A DNA stretch of 44,105 nt from Verrucomicrobiota bacterium (lineage in GTDB: Bacteria > Verrucomicrobiota > Verrucomicrobiia > Opitutales > Opitutaceae), in contig JAFAAS010000164.1 of assembly GCA_023426435.1 (NCBI GenBank), positions 1-44,105 on the forward strand, read 5' to 3'. Position numbers and translations under genes: made by a program. Every line of letters starts with the position of its first letter. The first letter of the stretch is position 1. The notes below the pieces were generated by a model. It saw only the letters and a list, made by a program, of their open reading frames with translations. It was not told the DNA's origin and made no database searches. Below are positions 8,890-17,215 of this stretch, piece after piece.

Positions 8890-8908
8890 GGACTTAATTT
8901 ACTGCTCC

Positions 8909-9979
8909 ATGGACGCCCGCCCCACGTTACAGGATATCGCCACGCGCGCCGGAGTCGGGAAGGCGACGGTTTCGCTGGCGTTGCGCAATGACCCGAAGAT
9001 TTCGGCGGCGACGCGCGAGCGGGTGCGGGCGGTTGCGGAGGAGTTGAAATACCGGCCGGATCCGGCGCTGGCGCGGATCGCAGCGCATCGCTGGCGGACG
9101 CGGGAGCATCCCTCGGATGTGACCGTGGCGTTTGTGAGCACGGATCATCCCTGGACGAAGGAGGAGCCGCTGAAGGTTTTGCGGGCGGGGGCGACGGAGC
9201 AAGGCGAGCGGCTCGGGTATCACGTGGAGCACTTTCGTTTGGACAAGTTTCCCGGGCCGGAACAGCTCGCGCGGGTTTTGTTTCATCGCGGAATCCGCGG
9301 CGTGTTGATGGGGCCGATTTTTCGCGAGGATCTGGCGGAGCGGTTTCCGTGGAGTGACTTCGTCGGCGTGGGGAGCAGTCTCGGTTATTATCAGCCGCCG
9401 GTGAACGTGGTGGTATCGGATTTTCACCACGCGCTCGTGCGAGCGTGGCGCGAGGCGGTGGATGCGGGTTATCGGATGATTGGCGTGGCGTTGCTGCGGG
9501 AGCTGCAAGCGGTGGATCTTTTCGACAAGGTGTCGGCGGCGCTGTTTTGTCAGAAGCGCATGTATCCGGAGCTGGAGGCGATCCCGGTGCAGCATTTTCC
9601 GCTGGAGGATCGAACGGAGTTTCGGACGTGGTTGCAGGAAACGCGGCCGGACGTGGTGCTCGGTTTCAACGACACGGTGCATTGGTGGCTGCGGGAGGCG
9701 GGCGCGCGGGTGCCGGAAGAGATTGCGTTCGTGAGCCTCGATACGGAAGCGGAGCGAAAGGACGACGGGACGCTGATTTCGGGGATGAATCCAGATTATG
9801 GATTCATTGGAAAGACGGCGCTGGGGCAGTTGGATATTTTGCTGCGAACGAACCAGCTCGGAATTCCGGATCGTCCGCTGACGGTGCATGTGCCGTCGGT
9901 GTGGGTCCAGGGCGAGACGCTGCCGAAGCGAGAAGCGAGGAAAGTGGCGGCGGCGGGGCGGACGACGAGGGCGCGGTGA
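8909..9979 (+). CDS. LacI-family transcriptional regulator
   Basis: 356 residues. ATG at 8909 is preferred to a TTG at 8888 because LacI-family proteins normally begin just before the helix-turn-helix. Residues 1-50 form that domain (PTLQDIATRAGVGKATVSLALR, then AEELKYRPDP), followed by a periplasmic-binding-like ligand domain to the C-terminus. The N-terminal linker TVSLALRNDPKIS is typical of the subgroup frequent in Verrucomicrobia. It is divergent from the GH78 rhamnosidase gene, with a palindromic candidate operator between them, so it most likely controls the rhamnosidase and perhaps the reverse operon at 10008-14183, whose upstream region shares a half-site. The effector is probably a sugar or sugar derivative from the same pathway; the sequence does not say which. 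Confidence 0.85.
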   Translation: MDARPTLQDIATRAGVGKATVSLALRNDPKISAATRERVRAVAEELKYRPDPALARIAAHRWRTREHPSDVTVAFVSTDHPWTKEEPLKVLRAGATEQGERLGYHVEHFRLDKFPGPEQLARVLFHRGIRGVLMGPIFREDLAERFPWSDFVGVGSSLGYYQPPVNVVVSDFHHALVRAWREAVDAGYRMIGVALLRELQAVDLFDKVSAALFCQKRMYPELEAIPVQHFPLEDRTEFRTWLQETRPDVVLGFNDTVHWWLREAGARVPEEIAFVSLDTEAERKDDGTLISGMNPDYGFIGKTALGQLDILLRTNQLGIPDRPLTVHVPSVWVQGETLPKREARKVAAAGRTTRAR

Positions 9980-10007
9980 CCGCGCAAGCCGCGCGGCGGT
10001 TGGGCGA

Positions 10008-10928
10008 TCAGGCGCGGAGGTTGGCAGCGACGCGCTCGATGAGCCAGTCGGCGACCTGCTCGAAGTCGACGGCGGGCGGCTGACGCGTCCACTGCTCGAC
10101 GGAGTAGATGCCCTTGAAGCCGGCGCGCTCGGCCATTTGCACGCAGCGATCGAAATCGAAGGAGATGTGCTCGAGGGAGCCGTCGGCGTGCACCTTGAAT
10201 TCCGCGGCCTTGGCGGAGATCAGGTAGGCGTAGGGGAGGATTTTTTCGAGCGCGGTGTAGCGGGCGGCGTCGGAGTAGTTTCCGAAGTCGGGGAGCGTGT
10301 AGAAGTTTTCGGGTCCGGCTTCGGCGCGAAGGCGAAGGTGGACCTCGGGATCCATTTCGATGCCGAAATGATTTTCGGTGAGGAGGGGGAGACCGCGGGA
10401 TTTCGCGTGAGCGTTTACCTCGCGAAGCGAAGCGATGCTGTGCTCGATGGGGCCGTTGCCGGGGTTGATGCGGATGGCGGAAGAGCGGAGGAAGGCGGCG
10501 GCGTCGATCCAGCGTTTCGCTTCGTCGATGCTGGCGCGGCGCTTGTCGGCGTCGGCATCGGCCAGATTGTAGTTGGTGTCGACCTGGATGTTGATGAGCG
10601 TGGAGCCGGCGGCGTCGAGCCGGGCGCGGAGCTCCTCGAGATAATCACGATCGAGGGATTTGAAATGATAGCTCCAGAATTCGACTTGGGAGACATTGAA
10701 GCGGTCGCGGTAGAAACGCGGAACGTCGAGCAAAGTGAGATCTGGACGGATGGGAGCGTCCTTGGGCGCGGTTTGGGCGAAGCGGGTGCGGAAGAGAACC
10801 GTGCCCATGCCGATGCGTTGCATCGAAGAATTGGATACGCGGTCGGCGCGGAGAAGGGAGGGGGAAAGCCACGCGGTGAGAACGAGGCCGGAGGTGCGGA
10901 GGAGGAAGGTGCGGCGGGTGAGGTGCAT
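10008..10928 (-). CDS. exported sugar phosphate isomerase/epimerase-like TIM-barrel protein
   Basis: 306 residues from the ATG at 10928; a longer open frame upstream overlaps the neighbouring gene and is not believed. The N-terminus (MHLTRRTFLLRTSGLVLTAW) looks like a Tat or Sec export signal with a twin-arginine-like start. The rest is a xylose-isomerase-like TIM barrel: VEFWSYHF, LINIQVDTNYN, AIRINPGNG, LLTENHFGIEMD (the Glu is a probable metal ligand), and IYSVEQWTR near the end. Secreted members of this superfamily in Bacteroidetes and Verrucomicrobia are often encoded with sugar oxidoreductases, and some cleave 3-keto-glycosides. Being last in a run with a PQQ dehydrogenase and a ThuA-like protein, it may process an oxidised sugar in the periplasm. 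The function is an inference from context. Confidence 0.7.
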   Translation of the reverse strand: MHLTRRTFLLRTSGLVLTAWLSPSLLRADRVSNSSMQRIGMGTVLFRTRFAQTAPKDAPIRPDLTLLDVPRFYRDRFNVSQVEFWSYHFKSLDRDYLEELRARLDAAGSTLINIQVDTNYNLADADADKRRASIDEAKRWIDAAAFLRSSAIRINPGNGPIEHSIASLREVNAHAKSRGLPLLTENHFGIEMDPEVHLRLRAEAGPENFYTLPDFGNYSDAARYTALEKILPYAYLISAKAAEFKVHADGSLEHISFDFDRCVQMAERAGFKGIYSVEQWTRQPPAVDFEQVADWLIERVAANLRA

Positions 10929-10974
10929 GGCGTGAAAGGAGAGACAGCGGCGGAGTGGCGGCGAGGACTTCGCA

Positions 10975-13293
10975 CTATTTCTCGGGAAGGGCAAAAACGA
11001 TGTAGCCGCCCTCGTCTTTGGTGCGCGTGGCGCCGATGCCGCTTTCGCGCGAAGCCCGTCCCCAGGTGAGCGGCGTGGTGGCGTTGACGACGAGATAAGT
11101 GCGACCGCGGGATTCATACATGGCGGGGAGGCCCTCGGTGCCGCAGCCGAGATCGGCGGACCAGAGCGTGCGGCCGGTTTCGACATCGAAGGCGTAGAGG
11201 TGTCCATCCTTCGCGGTGGAGAAGACGATGCCGGAGGAAGTGACGATCATGCCATTGCGTTGAGCGCCGCGGGGAACGCCGGTGTTTTTGGCGCCCTCGC
11301 GCGTCGCGTGAAGGTCCTGGCCGACGGGGATTTTCCATTTGATGACGCCGGCGTTGAGGTCGTAGGCGACGAGATAGGACCACGGCGGACTCATGATGTA
11401 AGGAAATCCGAGGCCGTAGCCGGTGGTGTAGCGAGCGGGCGGGACGTCGACGTTTTCTGGATACGGACGCGCGGCCCAGCCGCGAAAGGTGGGAGACGCG
11501 GCGGGCTCGGTTTTGTCGCCGCGAGCGCCGCCGGAAGCGACGACGGGTCCGGAAGGAAGCGTGGGCGCGGACGGCGGGTTGCTGGCGGTCGTGGTGGCCG
11601 TGAGCGAACCGCCGAGAAAGAGATAAAGGCTGCGCAGAGAGTTCTCGTCGATGTGAGCGAAGCCGGGCATCTGGCCGCGGCCGGCGGCGACGACATGGCG
11701 GAAGGCGGCGTAGTCGAGGCGTTCGCCGAGATTGAGGAGCGGAGGACCGAGGGAGCCGGCGCGATCGGGACCGTGGCAGGCGGCGCAGTGGGTCGCGTAG
11801 TTTTGTTGATCGCGTTGGGAGACGTTGGCGGGAGCGATGCTGTCGCGGGACGGCGTGGCTTGGGCTTCTTCGAGTTTGTAGAAGGAAGGGAAATCCTGGT
11901 TGAGAACGAAGACGAGGCCGCGGCGGGGATCGGCGGCGGTGTTGCCCCAGTTGGCGCCGCCGACGGCGCCGGGGACGCCGATGGTTTCGCGTTCGAGGGA
12001 AGGAGGGAGGAAGAGGCCCTTGCCGGCGGCGTCGATGCGCTGAATCCAATTGGAGCGTTCCTCTGCGGTGAGGAAGAGCGGCGTGAGGTCGTCGGAGGTG
12101 AAGGTTTGGCGTGAGAAAGGCGGAAGGGTGGAGAACGGCTGGGTGGGCCAGGCTTGTTCGCCGGGGACGTCGCTTGGTGGAACGGGGCGTTCTTCGATGG
12201 GGAAAAGCGATTCGCCGGTGACGCGATCGAAGACGAACATGAAGCCGTGCTTGGTGGCTTGGGCGACGGCGTCGATTTTGCGGCCCTCGCGTTCGATGGT
12301 AATCAGTTGAGGCGCGGCGGTGGGATCGTAGTCCCAGAGATCGTGGTGAACGAATTGGAAGTGCCAGAGCCGCTCGCCGGTGCGGGCGTTGAGAGCGACG
12401 AGGCTGCTGCCGAAGAGATTGGAGCCGAGGCGGTCGGCGCCGTAAAAATCGTAGGTGGGCGAACCGAGTGGGAGGTAAACGATGCCGCGATCGGCATCGA
12501 CGGTGAGCTCGCCCCAGGCGTTGGCGCCGCCGGCGTATTTGTGGGCGTCGCTCGGCCAGGTGTCATAGCCGAATTCGCCGGGTTGAGGGATGGTGTGAAA
12601 CGTCCAGACGAGTTCGCCGGTGCGAACGTCATAGGCGCGGACGTGACCGGGCGGTGAGACGTAGCCCTCGCCGGGGGAAGATCCGAGGATGAGGAGGTTT
12701 TCGAAAACGCGACCGGGCGTGCTGGATTGCACGCGACCGATGGTAGAAACGTCGCGCCCGAGACCGACGCGGAGATCGACGATGCCGTTGGCGCCGAAGG
12801 TGAGGATCGACTGGCCGGTGCGCGCGTCGATGGCCTGAAGGGTGTTGTCGATGCAGAAGAGGAGGCGGCGGTCGGATCCGTCGGAGGATTGCCAGTAGTT
12901 GATGCCGCGACGCGTGAGGCCGCGGAGGTTGGCGTGTATCCAGATTTCGGAGCCGTTGGTGGCGTCGAGGGCGACGAGCGAGTGGTCCTTCGCGAGGACG
13001 AACATCACGTCGTCGATGACGATCGGGTTGAACTGGTAAGCGATGGCGTCGTCGGTGCGGTAGGTCCAGGCGATCTCGAGCTGGGCGACGTTGGCGGGGG
13101 TGATTTCGTCGGTGAGGACGAATTTCGACATGTCGGGGCCGCCGCCGTAGTCGCGCCAGGAGCGGTGCGGGTGATGGGGGTGGCCGGCGAAGGCGGCGAG
13201 CGGGGCTGCGGCCAGAGCGAAGGCGAGAGCGGGAAGGAGAAGGGGGATCGAGCGAGCCCGACGGGGACGTCGGACTCCATCGGGGGCGGTCAT
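10975..13293 (-). CDS. PQQ-dependent sugar/alcohol dehydrogenase with inserted cytochrome c domain
   Basis: 772 residues. Residues 1-36 carry a basic, hydrophobic export signal, after which an eight-bladed quinoprotein propeller begins (SWRDYGGGPDMSKF, LEIAWTYRTDD, LVALDATNGSEIW). Further blades include LVALNARTGERLWHFQ, HHDLWDYDPTAAPQL and YAFDVETGRTLWSADLG. A single-haem cytochrome c domain is inserted about two thirds along, with CAACH at 503-507 and a GQMPG segment that can supply the methionine ligand. Such enzymes oxidise sugars or alcohols in the periplasm with pyrroloquinoline quinone and pass electrons through the haem. The closest type is membrane glucose dehydrogenase, but the membrane helices of Gcd are missing. 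It overlaps the upstream thuA-like gene by ATGA (13290-13293), so the two are translated together. No PQQ biosynthesis gene is in the window. Confidence 0.8.
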   Translation of the reverse strand: MTAPDGVRRPRRARSIPLLLPALAFALAAAPLAAFAGHPHHPHRSWRDYGGGPDMSKFVLTDEITPANVAQLEIAWTYRTDDAIAYQFNPIVIDDVMFVLAKDHSLVALDATNGSEIWIHANLRGLTRRGINYWQSSDGSDRRLLFCIDNTLQAIDARTGQSILTFGANGIVDLRVGLGRDVSTIGRVQSSTPGRVFENLLILGSSPGEGYVSPPGHVRAYDVRTGELVWTFHTIPQPGEFGYDTWPSDAHKYAGGANAWGELTVDADRGIVYLPLGSPTYDFYGADRLGSNLFGSSLVALNARTGERLWHFQFVHHDLWDYDPTAAPQLITIEREGRKIDAVAQATKHGFMFVFDRVTGESLFPIEERPVPPSDVPGEQAWPTQPFSTLPPFSRQTFTSDDLTPLFLTAEERSNWIQRIDAAGKGLFLPPSLERETIGVPGAVGGANWGNTAADPRRGLVFVLNQDFPSFYKLEEAQATPSRDSIAPANVSQRDQQNYATHCAACHGPDRAGSLGPPLLNLGERLDYAAFRHVVAAGRGQMPGFAHIDENSLRSLYLFLGGSLTATTTASNPPSAPTLPSGPVVASGGARGDKTEPAASPTFRGWAARPYPENVDVPPARYTTGYGLGFPYIMSPPWSYLVAYDLNAGVIKWKIPVGQDLHATREGAKNTGVPRGAQRNGMIVTSSGIVFSTAKDGHLYAFDVETGRTLWSADLGCGTEGLPAMYESRGRTYLVVNATTPLTWGRASRESGIGATRTKDEGGYIVFALPEK

Positions 13294-14183
13294 TGGGCGG
13301 GCGGAGTGGATTGGACGCCGTCAGGCGGGACTTCGAGTCCGGCGGACCAGACGATGCCGTTGAGGAGGAAACGGCGGTAATCCTCGATCTGCATGTTCAC
13401 GTGGAAATCGACGCCGCCCATGACGAAGCCGCGACCGCCGTCGTTGCGCTGGTAAGCCCACGAGACGACTTGGGGGCCGACGGGAGATTTGGCGGGAGTG
13501 CCGGTGAGCAGGTCGGTGCGGTTGGGATCATTGTCCGGAAGAAAGAAGCGGCAGAACACCTCGTCATGATAAGTCCAGGGTTTGACGCCGCGGAGGATCG
13601 GGTGGTGGGGAGCGCGGGGCGTCATTGTCCACTCGTCGACGGGATTGCGAGAGGCCATCTGCACCCACAGACCGCCGAGCCATTGCATGTAGTATCCGCG
13701 GGCGGTCCAATGCTCGACCCAGTTGGCGTAGTGGAAAACGACGACGCCGATGCGGTTCTTTTTAATGAGGGCGTCGAGTTCCTTGAGCCAGGCGGTGGTG
13801 GCGTCGTCGTAGCGATGGTTGGGGTTGTCGGGTTCTGGTGGAAAAAGCGGATGAACTTCGCGGGCGAGCCGGTCGGAGCTGCTTTCGATGACGATGACGG
13901 CGGCGTTTGCGAAGAAGGAGAGATCGCGGGGGGCGGGGCCGACGTGGACCTTGGTGGTGAGGTTGGGGAGGTTGGAGGACGATTCGAGGCAGTGCGCGAG
14001 CAGGCGGAGGTCTTTTTCGTATTCGTGGCGGCCTGGCATCCCGTGATCTTTGGGGCCGGCGAGGAAGATGATTTCGCGCGGAGGTGTGGGGTTGCTGGCC
14101 CAAACGGAAGACAGTGCGAGTGAAGCGAGGAACGCGATCGACCAGCATGGGCGAAGCAGGAAGGAGGTGAGCGGGGATTTCAT
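13290..14183 (-). CDS. ThuA-like (trehalose utilisation) secreted protein
   Basis: 297 residues with a signal peptide ending near SSVWASN. The mature part opens with REIIFLAGPKDHGMPGRHEYE and continues through FHYANWVEH, HPILRGVKPWTYHDEVFCRF and GRGFVMGGVDFHVN, the landmarks of the ThuA-like class I amidotransferase fold. ThuA of rhizobia takes part in catabolism of trehalose and related disaccharides through 3-keto sugars; in Verrucomicrobia and Planctomycetes secreted relatives are abundant and mostly uncharacterised. It is first in a reverse operon with a PQQ dehydrogenase (4-base overlap) and a TIM-barrel protein. This supports a joint role in oxidising and cleaving a sugar in the periplasm (inference). 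The start at 14183 lacks a strong ribosome binding site. Confidence 0.75.
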   Translation of the reverse strand: MKSPLTSFLLRPCWSIAFLASLALSSVWASNPTPPREIIFLAGPKDHGMPGRHEYEKDLRLLAHCLESSSNLPNLTTKVHVGPAPRDLSFFANAAVIVIESSSDRLAREVHPLFPPEPDNPNHRYDDATTAWLKELDALIKKNRIGVVVFHYANWVEHWTARGYYMQWLGGLWVQMASRNPVDEWTMTPRAPHHPILRGVKPWTYHDEVFCRFFLPDNDPNRTDLLTGTPAKSPVGPQVVSWAYQRNDGGRGFVMGGVDFHVNMQIEDYRRFLLNGIVWSAGLEVPPDGVQSTPPAQ

Positions 14184-14508
14184 GGGAAGCGGTGATTGCG
14201 CGAAGGGAGTGTGTCCGCTCAGCGGCGAGGTGAGCGGCCAGCAGGACGTTGAGGCGGTGGGGGAGATGCGCGATCTCGCGGAAAAAGTGCGCCGAGTGCG
14301 GGCGGTGGGCCGAGGAAGGGAACCTGTAAACGATTTTCCGCTCTCTAGCCTAAGGGCGCGAACTGGCTGGCGGCGTCCGGAACCCCACTTTGCATCTCCG
14401 GGAAATCGCTTGCCTCACCCTAGTGCCCGTGAACACTCGCTCCGACCTATCACCGGCCCCAGCGGCCCAGCAAACCTCGCGGGCAAGTGCCCGCTCGCAT
14501 CCGACTAC
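14184..14508. other. 325-base divergent promoter region
   Basis: The region separates the reverse thuA-like operon from the forward RG-rich gene. It contains the 10-mer CCTGTAAACG (14323-14332), the inverse of the one inside the candidate LacI operator at 8860-8869. GCTGGCGGCGTCCG at 14366-14379 recurs at 16721-16734 beyond the next gene; in GC-rich DNA this may be chance. No open frame in the gap looks like a gene, and I could not fix promoters. Confidence 0.4.
14323..14338. promoter_or_regulatory. candidate LacI-type half-site upstream of the thuA-like operon
   Basis: TGTAAACGATTTTC contains the complete left half (TGTAAACG) of the LacI-family consensus but a poor right half. It lies about 140 bases before the thuA-like start. 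The match with the site next to the LacI-type gene suggests one regulator for both. Confidence 0.3.
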
Positions 14509-16677
14509 ATGGACGACACGCCCGCCAAGGAAACTCCCGAAAAGGAGTTCAACAAACTCGACCTGAGCCAACTCCAGGGGTTCAGCTTCGGCACCCAATG
14601 GACCCAGGACAAAGCGTCGCCCGGCGACTCGCGCGACCGTTCCGAGCGACCACGACGCGAAGGAGGTGATCGGAGAGAAGGGGGCGGGCCCGAGCGCCGC
14701 GATCGGCGCGCGTTTCGCAAGCCGTCGGGTGGCGACTTCCGCGGCGGTTCGGGTTCGGCGGGCGGCCCGGTGCCGCATCCGGAAGGCGAGGCGCCGCAAC
14801 GGCGTGAGTTCTCCGGTGAGCGCGGGCCGCGGCGCGAGTTTCAAGGCGGACCGCGGCGCGAAGGTTACGGCGGGCCGCGGCATGGCGGCCATGGATATGG
14901 CGGCCGCGAGCAGCATGAACAACGCGGGCCGTATGAAAGCCCGTATTTCAACGTCGCGTTCTATCCGGAAGATTCGAGTTTCAGCGCGCTGGCGAAGACG
15001 ATTCGGACCTCGTGCCGCACGATCGAATTGTTCGAAATCGCGCGCACCGTGGTGGGAAAGAACGATCGTTTCGTCGTGGTGCTCACGCGCAAGCAAGCGG
15101 GGACGCCGACGCGTGGCGGAAGTGCTGAAGGCGCGGCGGGAACTGCGGATGCGAAGCAGCCGATCTACATTTCGGTTCCGGATGGGATCCCGTTCGAGAG
15201 CGAAGCGGCGGTGGTCTCGCACGTGTTGACGAGTCACTTGGGCCGGTTCTTCGACATGGCGGACGTGGAAGTCGACCCGCCGAAGGGCAACTTCCAAGTG
15301 ATCAACAAGTGTGGTGTGACGGGCGAACTGCTCGGGCCGCCGAATTATCACCGCTATTCGCAGATCGTGCAGCAGCACTTCAATGCGAAGATTTCGCGGA
15401 TGCCGTTCGAGGTGTTTCGGAATCGGATCGAGACCGTGCGCGATCCCGAGGCGGTGGCGCAGTGGTTGGAGAAGATGAAGAAGACTACGCGCTATACGTG
15501 GAAGCTCGCGTCGAAGCCGGCAGCGCCCGCGGCGCCGCGACCGGAAGTTGCAGTGGCGACGGAAGGCAACGCGACGGCGGAAGCGGCAGCGGCGGAAATC
15601 GCCGTGCAGGAAGGCAGCACGACGCCGGAATCGGCGCCGGCGATCACCTTCGATGCGTTCGAAGATGCGCGCAGCTATCTGTTGACGCAGGCGCGGGAGA
15701 AGGTGTTTCGGACGGTCGAGAGCGCTCGTTTTCACGGCAAGCTCGTGGAAACGATGCCGCAGGGCGAAATTCGCCGCGCGGTGGAAGGCGCGCTCGAGCG
15801 TCAGCGGCGGTTCCCGTTGGATACGGCGAATGCGTTGCGCGGCCGGTTGCGGCGCGAGCATTTCACGATCTTCAAGAAGGGCTCGAAAGGGATCAGTTAT
15901 GTCTGCGCGGTGAAGCGGAAATTCCGGGTGCCGGGTCAGACGTTCGCGGACACGATCAGTGCCTTGATCACCTTCATCGAGGCCAACCCGATGGTGAAGG
16001 CGAGCGAACTGCCGTCGAAATTCCTCGGAATCGAAATTCCGGCGGCGCCGAGCGCTGCGCCGGGAGCGAGTGCGACGCCGGCGCCGGCAACGCCCGCGGC
16101 GGAGAATGTTGCGCCGGTCGACGCGCAGCCTGCGGCTCCGGCGGAAACGGAAGCTGCACCTGCGGCTCCGGCGCCCGCGCCGAGCGAGCCGGCGTTGACG
16201 ATCGATCAGCGCGCGAAGATCAGCCGGATGCAGGGCGACCTGCGCTGGCTCGTGACCGAAGGTTACGTCACGGAGTTTATTGACGGACGTCTGTTCGCGC
16301 CGCCGCCGATGGTCGAAGCGCGACGGAAGGAAGTGGAGTCGGAAGAGCACGATCCGGAGAACTTCCCGGAAGCTCCGGCCGCGGCCCCTGCGCCGGCAGA
16401 ACCCGCTGCGCCGGCGGAAACGAGCGAGCCCGCTCCCGCTCCGGAGGAAGCGCCCCGCACTTCGGAGGCGCAACCTGCGGCGGAGATTCCCGAGACGACG
16501 GTGCCCGCTCCGGGCGAACCTACGGTAGCTTTGCCGGCCGAAGTCGTGCCGGCGGCGGAACCCGTGGTTCCCGCTGCGCCGGAGAACACCAGCGTGCCGG
16601 AAGACACCGACACCGGCGCGGCGGAGCAACCGAAGAAGGACGAGAGCGCTCCGGGGACGCCGTCGTCGGGTGCTTGA
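14509..16677 (+). CDS. RG-rich, modular protein of unknown function (722 aa)
   Basis: 722 residues from the ATG at 14509; the frame is open upstream but that stretch is intergenic. Residues about 38-144 are an arginine/glycine-rich disordered segment with many RR, RRE and GG pairs. A folded part follows at about 145-335 (PYFNVAFYPEDSSFSALAK, FEIARTVVGKNDRFVVVLTR, LGRFFDMADVEVDPPKGNF). An Ala/Pro/Glu linker leads to a second folded part at about 378-510 (ITFDAFEDARSYLLTQA, FTIFKKGSKGISYVCAVKRK). After another linker, a small helical module (residues 564-600, DLRWLVTEGYVTEFIDGRLF) looks like a winged-helix-sized unit, and a long acidic APE-rich tail ends the protein. I do not recognise a family. 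The RG-rich tail suggests nucleic-acid, perhaps RNA, binding (inference). Codons are C-ending (TTC, AAC, GAC, CTC), unlike other forward genes here, which hints at high expression. Confidence 0.75.
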   Translation: MDDTPAKETPEKEFNKLDLSQLQGFSFGTQWTQDKASPGDSRDRSERPRREGGDRREGGGPERRDRRAFRKPSGGDFRGGSGSAGGPVPHPEGEAPQRREFSGERGPRREFQGGPRREGYGGPRHGGHGYGGREQHEQRGPYESPYFNVAFYPEDSSFSALAKTIRTSCRTIELFEIARTVVGKNDRFVVVLTRKQAGTPTRGGSAEGAAGTADAKQPIYISVPDGIPFESEAAVVSHVLTSHLGRFFDMADVEVDPPKGNFQVINKCGVTGELLGPPNYHRYSQIVQQHFNAKISRMPFEVFRNRIETVRDPEAVAQWLEKMKKTTRYTWKLASKPAAPAAPRPEVAVATEGNATAEAAAAEIAVQEGSTTPESAPAITFDAFEDARSYLLTQAREKVFRTVESARFHGKLVETMPQGEIRRAVEGALERQRRFPLDTANALRGRLRREHFTIFKKGSKGISYVCAVKRKFRVPGQTFADTISALITFIEANPMVKASELPSKFLGIEIPAAPSAAPGASATPAPATPAAENVAPVDAQPAAPAETEAAPAAPAPAPSEPALTIDQRAKISRMQGDLRWLVTEGYVTEFIDGRLFAPPPMVEARRKEVESEEHDPENFPEAPAAAPAPAEPAAPAETSEPAPAPEEAPRTSEAQPAAEIPETTVPAPGEPTVALPAEVVPAAEPVVPAAPENTSVPEDTDTGAAEQPKKDESAPGTPSSGA

Positions 16678-16750
16678 TTGAGGCGCTGCGGCTTTGCGGA
16701 CGTCGATTCGGCGAGGAATCGCTGGCGGCGTCCGTAAGCGCAGGGTTTTA

Positions 16751-16779
16751 GCGGCGAGGGCCGGAGGCTCCGTCCTACA
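16751..16779 (-). repeat. TGTAG-headed palindromic element at the tsaE stop
   Basis: Read on the reverse strand it begins ATGTAGGACGGAGCC and contains the palindrome CGGA-GCC-TCCG (plus-strand 16762-16772). The TAG of the head is the tsaE stop codon (16775-16777). It resembles the elements at 34129-34153, 35070-35094 and 42931-42958 in head and orientation. Confidence 0.5.
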
Positions 16780-17215
16780 TTCCGCGGAGGCGGATGGTGT
16801 GGTGTTGCTGGGCGTCGATCCCGAGATCGAGGTGGAAGGCGCCGGGGGCGAGGGCGGCGGCGATCTTTTCGGGCCACTCGACGGCGAGACACCATGGAGT
16901 GACGAGGAAGTCTTCGAGCAGGAGATCCTCGATCTGACGCGGATTCTCGAGGCGATAGGCGTCGAGATGCACGAGCGTGCGCTCGGGACCGCGGTGGACG
17001 TTGTAAATGGTAAACGTGGGGCTTGTGATGGTTTCGTGGATACCGAAGCCCCGGGCGAGGCCTTGGACGAAGGTGGTTTTCCCGACGCCGAGATCGCCAT
17101 GGAGAGCCAGCGTCGTGTCGGGTGGAAGTTCGCGGGCGAGCGACTCCGCGACGACGCGCGATTCCTCGGCGGAAGCGGTGGTGATGCCGGCGCGAAGTTG
17201 ATCGAGAATCGTCAC
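16775..17215 (-). CDS. tsaE: TsaE, ATPase of tRNA threonylcarbamoyladenosine synthesis
   Basis: 146 residues when started at the GTG at 17215, which overlaps the thiL stop (GTGA). A longer frame upstream lies entirely inside thiL and is not needed, since the family is about 150 residues long. Walker A is GDLGVGKTTF at 40-49; typical later landmarks are TSPTFTIYNVH, LVHLDAYRLE and LAVEWPEK. TsaE works with TsaB and TsaD to transfer the threonylcarbamoyl group to A37 of tRNAs reading ANN codons; tsaB and tsaD are not in the window. The last sense codon and the stop (ATG TAG) come from the head of a dispersed palindromic element, so the original C-terminus has probably been replaced (inference). 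Confidence 0.9.
   Translation of the reverse strand: MTILDQLRAGITTASAEESRVVAESLARELPPDTTLALHGDLGVGKTTFVQGLARGFGIHETITSPTFTIYNVHRGPERTLVHLDAYRLENPRQIEDLLLEDFLVTPWCLAVEWPEKIAAALAPGAFHLDLGIDAQQHHTIRLRGM

Noticed and set aside
14350..17100. 916-codon reverse frame across the RG-rich gene
   Set aside because: Arg-rich composition mirrors the forward gene, and the forward frame has consistent domains and codon use.
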